DNA of 29,305 bases from a virus, in IMG/VR virus record IMGVR_UViG_3300032050_000599, positions 1 through 29,305 of that record; one strand, written 5' to 3'. Within the stretch, counting starts at the first letter, position 1. Every line of letters begins with the position of its first letter. Positions 8,001-15,700 of this stretch are shown in pieces. Under the pieces are notes generated by a model. That model saw only the letters and a list, made by a program, of their open reading frames with translations. It did not search any database and was not told where the DNA came from. Both the position numbers and the translations under genes were made by a program.

Positions 8001-8336
8001 ATGACGGAGTGGGGTCCGGCGCCGCTCAAGCGTTGGGGCGAGGGTGGTATTGCCCGCCGTCCGATGGTGTCGGTGTTTGGCGAGGGTGCGAAGCCTGAAG
8101 CCTATGTGCCGCTGCCCGATGGCCGGACTATCCCCGTTACCGTGCAGGGCGGGATGAGCGGCGGAAATGCACCGCCGGTCACCGTCAACGTCATCAACCA
8201 GACTGGCCAGCAGGCTACGGCAGAGCAGCGTGGGCCGGCCCGCTTTGACGGCAACAGCTTTGTTTTGGATATCGTCATGAAGGCGGTAAACCAGCCCGGC
8301 CAGTTCCGCGACTCCATGCGTAATGCAGTTCGGTAA
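5019..8336 (+). CDS. Tape measure protein
   Basis: This 1105-residue protein sets tail length. Residues about 75-275 match the tape-measure N-terminal domain, with LARKAPFSITAIQDAWVKF, then a GTDDILKRA region and a long MEELRQQLGEAVPTAMK helix. Several hydrophobic stretches lie at about 305-425, as in tape measures that insert into the host membrane on ejection. Coiled-coil, Lys/Glu/Gln-rich sequence fills about 490-900. The lambda-type C-terminal domain at about 895-965 holds a TGKNTFKDFAKQIL segment. ATG 5019, eight bases past the chaperone stop with AGAGG upstream, is a better start than TTG 4998. At about 0.15 nm per residue, the usual ratio, a tail near 165 nm is inferred. Confidence 0.92.
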   Translation: MSIGNLNVTITLNNGQFTAALTQSGVALQQFNGQVRVANANIANTSTALSRFGTRLRDTVVTLGLARNAVLNVWTVFGALPAQMVRVTAEFERMNILLANMSEGANFGEKMEAGKVQFQQIIDLARKAPFSITAIQDAWVKFRSAGLDPANGSLQALLDAVAAFGGTDDILKRASIAIQQMAGKGVISMEELRQQLGEAVPTAMKNMADSMGISIEELVKRISKGGVKAQESLRGLFIEFQRLYGGQAENLMQSFSGQLSLLTTDMKLFANEVVTNSGLFATLKDVMVQVREAFANPAFKQAITEFVAGLASGIRTLVTFTQWVAENGKEIARWVVILGSALIGIRLVAPALMAVGTAGLAAGKMLRDFVIWMQIIVGVFVTSGLRAAIANVRILLAGLFAISPAGWVAITVGALAAVGAWLGTVARRADEATEKLKLFWDSASAKEIDDAQNGLKQYQKDLTGVLNALRDGGKYFVGAASGVATFVKFSDEEKKALEKRRDELVQTIISTQADIDRAKRSLAQREGDAESRKYQFDVKQIVDRIRAKGLAEQVAERDRLQKAESDAKIAAKKYAEFTIDSMDKTQKEINTYLEGQIEKQRTLLAKVNDTRIRSIITQNIDALQALKQGTTELTQGAIDSRTAGVPDMFAGDDKNAKDPLGKFVNGIERRIARLRALLDGEKEMPQELADFQERLTNLGGATAFDGVGYSAAQVENAKELVGTMASLNDQVQKQNNLNTQSKYAMDGMATLLASVSAEQQKWDRVLRSGGIDETNTALESVNKQLEKFRENIQPRDQEAFDAMAKRVSDMARDNAANAKISELMLLIEQDRDKLLVRSADVRAREVERFKQLLDLYVKQNLLTDEQAAKIRKLADEWANQKTQIQALESPLGQLAKEWADVTANMKKSTAEWVSSGVDAFIEFAMTGKNTFKDFAKQILKDIAKVILRAIIAQAILSAIGVTPGQTASTGSAFKDILGNMFGANIGAASAKGNVMTEWGPAPLKRWGEGGIARRPMVSVFGEGAKPEAYVPLPDGRTIPVTVQGGMSGGNAPPVTVNVINQTGQQATAEQRGPARFDGNSFVLDIVMKAVNQPGQFRDSMRNAVR

Positions 8337-8341
8337 AATAA

Positions 8342-8353
8342 GTCACGGGCGAG
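8342..8353. promoter_or_regulatory. Intergenic motif GTCACGGGCGAG before the gpM-like gene
   Basis: This is a degenerate member of the GTCA-N4-TGAC set: the left half is intact and the right half reads CGAG. It lies in the 32-bp gap after the tape measure gene. TACAAT at 8354-8359 and TGATAT at 8363-8368 are possible -10 sequences. AGGTGA at 8360-8365 matches the ribosomal anti-Shine-Dalgarno, three bases from the ATG. Confidence 0.4.
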
Positions 8354-8368
8354 TACAATAGGTGATAT

Positions 8369-8734
8369 ATGGCGGACTTTCCCCCAGTAACAATGAGCGC
8401 CAAGGAGGACTCCCGATATCGGTCGGAGACTCAGGCCGACCCCGCTATTCGGCAGGAAATCGAAGGCGGCTATGTGGTTACGCGCCCCAGGTACACCCGC
8501 GCACCCCGAAAGACCTTTAAGACTGGGTTTACGGATATCTCGCAGACCGATAAGGCGGCTTTTCAGACCTTCTACGACTCGAAGAAGGGCGGCTCCGAAT
8601 CGTTCACCTGGGCGGATCCAGTCACAGCTACCGTCTATACGGTTCGGTTTGTCGGCACGCCTGAGATTCAGTACGCGGGTCGCGGCCCAAGCTTTCGCTG
8701 GAACATCACCAATATTGGGTTGGAGCAGGTCTAA
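8369..8734 (+). CDS. Minor tail protein, gpM-like
   Basis: This 121-residue tail-tip assembly protein lies directly after the tape measure gene. The gpM-family pattern is visible: N-terminal YRSETQ, a central strand RPRYTRAPRKTFKTGFTDIS, an FxxFYDxxxGG turn (residues about 64-75), F-T-W-A-D-P, and a closing YTVRFVG strand with a final R-W-N. In lambda, gpM joins the tail-tip complex together with L, K and I before J. It overlaps the gpL-like gene by one base (TAATG). Confidence 0.8.
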   Translation: MADFPPVTMSAKEDSRYRSETQADPAIRQEIEGGYVVTRPRYTRAPRKTFKTGFTDISQTDKAAFQTFYDSKKGGSESFTWADPVTATVYTVRFVGTPEIQYAGRGPSFRWNITNIGLEQV

Positions 8735-9369
8735 TGCCAAATCGCGGCATTTCCGTATCTACAATTCTTGAGAAGAACAAGCTCACCTCAGGGGTTGCGT
8801 TTGTTGTTTTGGCGAAGCTGGAGATTCTCAACACTGCGACCCAGACCTTTGTTGAGACGCTTTATCTTGCCAACAACACCGAGAATGTCGTGTTCGGTGG
8901 GCAGACCTATATTGCCTTCCCGTTCCGCATCGACCTTCGATACGAGGCCGGCGCGGTTCCAGAAATCACCATGTCGGCGACCGACTTCCAAAGCGTGCTG
9001 CTTGGGAAGTTGAACACCTATGCGGGTGCCACTGGCAGTCGCGTGACCATCATCATTGTCAACACTGCCAACTTGGCGCAAGGCGCCGAAGTCGAGGAAG
9101 TGTTTGAGGTCATTGGCACGTCGGCAAGCGAGTGGGTCATCTCGATTCGACTTGGTGCGGAGTCGCCCCTTGCTCGCCAGTTCCCTGCTAGGACTCAGAT
9201 GAAAGACCGCTGCTCCTGGAAATATAAGAGCGCGGAGTGCGGCTATACGGGTTCAATGCCAACTTGCGACCTCAGTTTGCAGGGCGCAAACGGTTGTGCG
9301 GCCCACAACAACACCATCAACTTTGGTGGTTTTCCTGGCATTCAGAACCGGGGCATCAGGTATGGCTGA
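8734..9369 (+). CDS. Minor tail protein, gpL-like, with a four-cysteine C-terminal domain
   Basis: This 211-residue tail-tip protein has the gpL order: an N-terminal strand domain with LYLANN and a VVFGGQTYIAFPF motif (residues 48-71), a middle domain ending in FPARTQMKDRCSWKY, and a short Cys-rich C-terminal domain. The cysteines are C160, C169, C178 and C188. In lambda gpL the equivalent cysteines hold an iron-sulfur cluster; conservation here suggests the same, which I infer rather than see. Its stop lies eight bases inside the NlpC/P60 gene. Confidence 0.88.
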   Translation: MPNRGISVSTILEKNKLTSGVAFVVLAKLEILNTATQTFVETLYLANNTENVVFGGQTYIAFPFRIDLRYEAGAVPEITMSATDFQSVLLGKLNTYAGATGSRVTIIIVNTANLAQGAEVEEVFEVIGTSASEWVISIRLGAESPLARQFPARTQMKDRCSWKYKSAECGYTGSMPTCDLSLQGANGCAAHNNTINFGGFPGIQNRGIRYG

Positions 9370-9730
9370 CCTCGAATACGCCGACCTAATTGGCGTTCCG
9401 TTCAAAAAGGCCGCTCGAGGCCCGGATTCGTTCGACTGCTACGGCCTTGTCAGGGAGATGTGTCGGCGGGCAGGTAAAGACGTGCCGAACTACCCAACCC
9501 ACTCCTCACTTGAAACGGAGAACGCTCAGATTCTGTCTGGGATGGAGGAGTGGAAGCCAACCACCGAGAAGCCCGGCGCAGTTGCCGTCTTCCGCGTGAT
9601 GGGCAAGCTCCATGTTGGCTACATTCTGCCGTACGGCAAGATGATTCACGCTTGGGAGCGGTCTGGCGGCGTTATCGTTGAACGCTTTGAACCTTGGAAA
9701 CGCAGGGTGATTGGCTACTATGAATACTGA
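9362..9730 (+). CDS. Tail-tip NlpC/P60 peptidase, gpK-like
   Basis: This 122-residue protein is a compact NlpC/P60 domain expected to cleave peptide bridges of peptidoglycan during DNA entry. The catalytic Cys is C26 in SFDCYGLV, the catalytic His is H84 in LHVGYI, and H96 in KMIHAW is the probable third residue. Lambda gpK is longer because it also has a JAMM domain; only the NlpC/P60 half is present here. The start ATG 9362 is inside the end of the L gene and is preferred to upstream in-frame codons, which would run through the L cysteine region. Confidence 0.9.
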   Translation: MADLEYADLIGVPFKKAARGPDSFDCYGLVREMCRRAGKDVPNYPTHSSLETENAQILSGMEEWKPTTEKPGAVAVFRVMGKLHVGYILPYGKMIHAWERSGGVIVERFEPWKRRVIGYYEY

Positions 9731-12700
9731 ACTGGCAGAAATTGCCCACCAAGAGATTGCTCCGGCTGGTCATTTCAAGCTTCTTGAAATCACCAATCCG
9801 TTTGAGCCTCACAAGCATGAGGATAGCTTCGTCCCGTGGAGCGAGGGGCTTACCGTCGCCCAGGCGCTGGCTGGCCGACTTGACCCGGAGACTAGCGTTG
9901 TCTGTCTTAACGGCGGGGTAGTCTCGCCGGAGTCCTGGGAGACGACCCTTGTCCCCGACCAGTCCTGTCTTGCCATCTGCGAGATGCCGCAGGGTGGTGG
10001 TGACGCCAAGGACATTCTTCGACTTGTCCTGGTTGTCGCAATCATTGCGACGGGCCAATACTATCTTGGCGCTGCGCTCACAGCCGGAACTATCGGAGCG
10101 GGAACATTCATTGCTGGCACCGTTGCTGTTGCTGCTGGTGCCGCAATCCTTGTCAATGCGCTAATTCCGCCTGTAATGCCGGACATGGAGGACCAGAGTG
10201 ATTCCTCCAGCTACGGCATTGACGGCGCAAAGAACACCTCTCGGGAAGGCGTCAAGGTTCCGGTCTGCTACGGCAAGTTTCGGATGGCGGGCAACATCAT
10301 TTCGTTGCACGTCCGCAATGCTGGTAACACCCAGTATCTCTACGGCCTCTATAACGCAGGTGAAGGTCAGGTTGCCGGTATCACCGACCCGGAGATTAAT
10401 GACCAGCCTATCGCCAACTTCTCCAATGTCGAAATCGACACCCGACTTGGCACGCCGACTCAGCAGCCTATCGACTGGTTCGAGTCGAGCGTCTCCGCTG
10501 TCAGCCGTGGCGTCACGATTGGTACTGGCTGGTCGACCTACACCGGCCTGAATGTCATTGACCGCTTTCGGTTGGACTTCGTTGCCCCTACGGGCATTTG
10601 GCGAGTAGACGACAAGGGTCGCAAGAAGACCGTCACGGTAACGCTTGAGGCCGAGTATCGCCTCGTTGGTGGAAGCACCTGGACGACGCTTGTTCCTGGC
10701 ACCGAGCCGCTGTCGTATGCGCCGTCGTACAACTACTTTGGCTTCAACAACTACGACCCGTCTGGCTCGAGCACCGGCTATACCGGGGACGAAAGCCTCC
10801 CAAGTTTGACTTCTGGCGACACCGTTTCTAACGGCACGATTTTCAGAGGCGGCGTTCCGGTTGGATTCGTAGGTACAGAGGCGTTTTACGGTGGCGCATT
10901 GTCAGTCACCAGTGACCAAACCTCGCCGTATCGGTGGAGCGTTTATTCGCCCACGCTGACGCAGGGCACCTATGAGGTTCGAGTTCGCCGCACTAACGCG
11001 CAGACCGAAACCGACAAGCAGCGGGACTCGGTCGTTTGGTCCGACTACAACGAAATCGTTAACGACAAGGTTGCCTATCGCAACACGGCCCTGCTTGCGC
11101 TGAAAATCAAGCTGACCGACCAGCTGTCCAGCCTGCCCAACGTGACCTATATCAACCATGGTCGCGTCATCAAGTATTGGAGCGGCTCCGCCTGGAAGGA
11201 CGGCCCGAGCAGCAACCCGGCTTGGATTGCCTACGACATGATTACCAACGGCCGCTTTGGTGCGGACGTTGACCCCTCGCGCATTGATATCGACCGCTGG
11301 AAGGAGTGGGGCGATTACTGCGATGACGTAAACCTGACCTTCAATGGCGTCTTGGATGTTGGGCAGACCTTCTGGGATGCCCTGCAAATCGTCCTGCGCG
11401 CTGGTCATGCCCGACTGGTGCGGGTTGGCACTCGCTACTCCGTAGCAATCGAGATGCCGACCTCGCCGAGCATGATGTTTACCTCTGGCAACATCATCAA
11501 GGGCAGTTTCGGCCAGCAGTGGACTGGCGTCGAAAGTCGTGCAAACGAGGTCGAAGTTTCTTACTTCGACAAGGAAGACCACTACAAGCGTCACACCATC
11601 AAGGTCTATGACGCCGCAGTTGACCCGAATACGCGACAAAACACGGCTTCGCTCACCTTGATTGGTGTTGTCGACGCGGACCGCGCAACTAAGGAAGCCA
11701 TCTTCCAGCTCAAGATGAACCGGTACATTCGGTCCTTGTGCTCGTTTGAAGCCCCGCTTGAGGCCATCGCCTGCACCGTGGGCGACACCGTTCTCGTTCA
11801 GCACGACCAGCCTAACTGGAGCGTCGGTGGACGTCTTGAGAGCGGTTCTACGACGACCAACATCAAGCTCGACAGACCCGTAACCCTTGCGGCAGGCACG
11901 ACGTATAAGCTTCTGGTGCACTTTGGTGCGCTTGTTCGCTTGACAGGGACTGTCTCTGCTATCGCAGGGAACACGATTAGTCTTAGCGGCTACACCGGTC
12001 AGACGAATATTCATCGGCTTGTCGTCGCTGGAAAGGATTACCAGGTCACTGGCTTTCATGCCAACGGCGTCTACATCGACGAGGCGCCGACCTTCTCTGT
12101 GGGGGCAACCTACAACGCCTACGAGACGGATGTAATCGAGACGCGAACCGTCTCGAGCGCAGCCGGAACCCATACGCAGGTCACGGTTACGGCTGGCTTC
12201 CCGGTCGCCCCGGCTCAGTTTGCCAACTTCATGATTGGCGAAAATGCGCAGGTCACCAAGGCCTGGCGCATCAATGGCATTGAGATGGGTTCTTCGGACA
12301 TGACTCGGAAGCTCAACTGCTTCGAGTATGCGCCGGAAATCTACGACTGGACTGGTACGGCCGTGCAGCCGGACGACAGTTATAGCAATGTCGTGCCGCA
12401 CGTCACCAATCTTGCTATTTCGGAACTCAGCGTTCCGGATGGCACCTCGATTGTTAGCGAGCTGACTGCCAGCTGGACTACGCCCGTCGACTTTACCGAG
12501 TATGACGCCGTTGACCTGTACAAGTCGACCGATGGCGTGCCGTTTGAGTACCTGGCTACCGTCAAGGCACCGCAGACTTCGTATTCGTTCTCGGCCGACC
12601 CCGGTGTAACGGTTCAGCTGAAGGCCCAGGCCAGGTCCATTGATGGCCGATTTGCGCCATTCTCGAGCGTGCCGCTGGTTAGTAGGCTTGTGGCGGGCGA

Positions 12701-15700
12701 CACCGTTGCGCCGGCCGTCCCAACTTCCGTCACGCTTTCGGTCGGTCAGATTGGTTTGGCAGTTGGCTTTGTTCGGCCCAATGACCTCGACTATGTTGGC
12801 TCGCGTATTTTCAGGAACACGACCAACAACTCGGGCACGGCAACCCATGTTTTTACTACGGACGCAACTCAGCAGGTCTACAACGACCTTCAGGCAAACG
12901 ATCCGTCGCAGGATTACTACTACTGGGTCCGGTCGGCAGACAATTCGGGCAACCTCTCGGCATTTGTGCCGACGACCCCCGCGTTTGCCAAGCCTACCGG
13001 CATTCTTGTTAACGGCTATCTGACCAATGAATCGGTTGTGTTGTCGGCAGCCAATGACGGCACTGTTTCCAGCTTTGCGCCGGCGACCGGCACCTTTAAG
13101 GTTTTCGAGGGCGCGACGGATGTAACCGCCCAAACTGCTTTCTCGGAAGTCTCCGAGACGGGCTGTACCGGCACGATTAATGCCAGCACTGGCGTGTATA
13201 GCGTTACCGCCATGTCGAGCAACACGGCAAGTTATGTCGTGAGGGCCACCTACAAGGGTGTGGTCATCGACAAGGTGTTTTCGCTGTCTAAGGCGGTTGC
13301 TGGTACGGCCGGCCCTCCGGGCAGCGGCGCCCCTGGCATCTCAAGCTCGCTTTCGCCCTCGGCGGTTTCGCTGTTTGCTTATGCCGACGGGTCGATTCCC
13401 TCTTATGCGGCGGCAAACGGTCGATTTAGGCTTTACGAAGGCGCAAACGATGTCACCGCGAGCGCGACCCTTACTGCCACGCCTGGGTCTGGCGTAACTG
13501 GCACTGTTAACACGGCGGATAACACGCCGGTTAACGGTCAGCCAAAAGGCTATTTCCGAGTTACCGAGCTGACTGCCGACTCTGGTTTGCTGACGATTTC
13601 TGCGACCTATAGCGGCCAGACTTTTACGGCCGTCTTTAGCGTATCCAGGGTTAAGACTGGCTATGAGATTGTCGCGGTGTTGCCGACCACGAACCTCTTT
13701 GAAGGTCGCGTGGTTTATCTCACCACCGATGACAAGCTCTACCGCTACACCGGCTCGGCGTGGACTACAGCCGTGCCCGCCGTCGATATCAGCGGGCAGA
13801 TTGCCGACTCGCAAATTTCTGCGGTAGGCGCGAGCAAAGTCACCGGGCAGCTGGTGAACTCGCAGATTGCCGACCTTGCTGCCAGCAAAATTACCGGCCA
13901 ACTGACGAACTCGCAGATTGCCGACCTTGCGGCGGCGAAGGTTTCGGGCCAACTCACCGACGCGCAGATTCAAGCCATCGCCGCAGCCAAAGTTACCGGC
14001 ACGCTTGTCGATTCACAGTTGGCAGGCATCAGCGCGTCGAAGATGACCGGGCAACTTACCAACTCCCAGATTGCCGACCTCGCCGCAACCAAGATTTCGG
14101 GCCAGTTGTCGGATTCGCAGTTGGCTGCCATCGCGGCCGCGAAGGTGACCGGGCAGTTGGTCGATGCGCAAATCGCTGCTGTAGGCGCTGCCAAAATCAC
14201 CGGACAGTTGACCGCATCGCAACTCAACATAGGCATCGGCGGCGGAAACCTGCTACGCAACAGCGGCTTCGAGGTTGGCGGCGGCAGTCCGTCCGGTGTG
14301 GCGGGCGACTGGTTGGCGTTCAACGGCGGCGCGGGCGACGCTGGGCGCGTTGTCTCGACCTCACTCGACCCCGGTATGCCGGGCCTTATCGGCTCGCTCT
14401 GCCAGTTCGTTCAGATTGTCTCCGCGACTAACAGCACCGACACCGGAATCCTTGCGACGCAAAGCAGCCCGGTCATCGCGGGGCAGACTTACACCGGCTC
14501 CGCCTACATCAATCCGAATGTGGGCGGAAAGCTTGCGGTCCTGTTGAGGTTCGCAGACGCGGGCGGCAACGGGCTTGGCGACTTTTATTCGGCCACCGCA
14601 ACCGCAAACACATGGGCGCGTTACGTTGTCTCCGCCGTCGCTCCTGCGAACTCCACGCAGGTCTATTTCATGGTGCGCGGCATTACGGCAGCAAGCGAAA
14701 GTTTCCGCGTTGACGGGGCACAACTTGAGCAGGCAACGCTGCCATCGACCTACGCCCCGCGCCCGGATGAGATTCTTGCAGGGGCTGTAGGCACCACGCA
14801 GATTGCCGACAACGCAGTGACCACCGCCAAACTCGTTGCGGAATCGGTGGTTGCCGGGAAGATTGCAGCCGGTGCCGTCGAAACCACCAAGTTGGCTGCC
14901 AGCGCGGTGACCGCCGACAAGTTGGCGGCGAACTCGGTTACGGCGGGCAAGGTGGCTGCAAAGGCTATCACCACCGAAAAACTGCTCGTGTCCGGCATGG
15001 GCGCATCGCTGTGGGGCGATACCTGCTTCCAAGACCCTTCGGCGTGGGTTGTCTCTAACTGGCACGACCTTCCAATCCAAGCGGCAGTGAGTGATGGCAT
15101 CGCGGGCGGCACCACGATGCGCACACCGACCGGCACCGGCTCCAGTGCGCGAGGCGCTCGTCGCGTGCCTGTCACCGTGGGCAAGACCTATCGCATTTCG
15201 CTCTATGCTCGCCGCTCCTCTGATGCCAACGGCTTCTTGTATCTCCGAATCGACGGCAGCACTGCCGAATCCGGCTCGTACGAGGAACGCGGCTATTGGA
15301 TTGAGGGCGTATATCCGGGCACTGCATGGACGCGCTACACGGCAACGGTAGTGGCCGCCCAGCCCTTCTGGTCACCGATGGTGCTGCTCAACTACGCGGC
15401 AACGGCTGGGTGGATGGAAGCGCAGGACATTCGCATCGAGGAAGTAATTCCCGGCGAACTCATCGTAGATGGCGCAATTATCGCGTCAAAGATAGCCGCA
15501 AATGCTGTCACCGCAGATAAGATTGCGGCCAACGCCGTTACTGCAACTCAAATCTCTGCTGGCGCGGTCACGACGCAGAAGATAGCGGCCGGTGCAGTTA
15601 CTGCCAACGAAATCGCCGCTAATGCGGTTACGGCCGCCAAGGTTGCAGCGCAGGCCATCACGGCGGAGAAACTGCTCGTCGCCGCTCCCGGTTCCGCGCT

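Noticed and set aside
10902-13133. 743-codon open frame on the - strand opposite J
   Set aside because: It mirrors the codon bias of J (G/C in the third position gives few stops on the opposite strand), has no ribosome-binding site or recognisable domain, and its predicted protein is a low-complexity Arg/Val/Gly mix.
13791-14228. CRISPR-like array
   Set aside because: The units are contiguous coding repeats of 51 bp with variation spread through them, without distinct spacers.
13760-14431. Alternative + frame of 223 codons over the J repeats
   Set aside because: It arises from the 51-bp repeat register; the protein is Arg/Cys/His-rich nonsense and the J frame is well supported.
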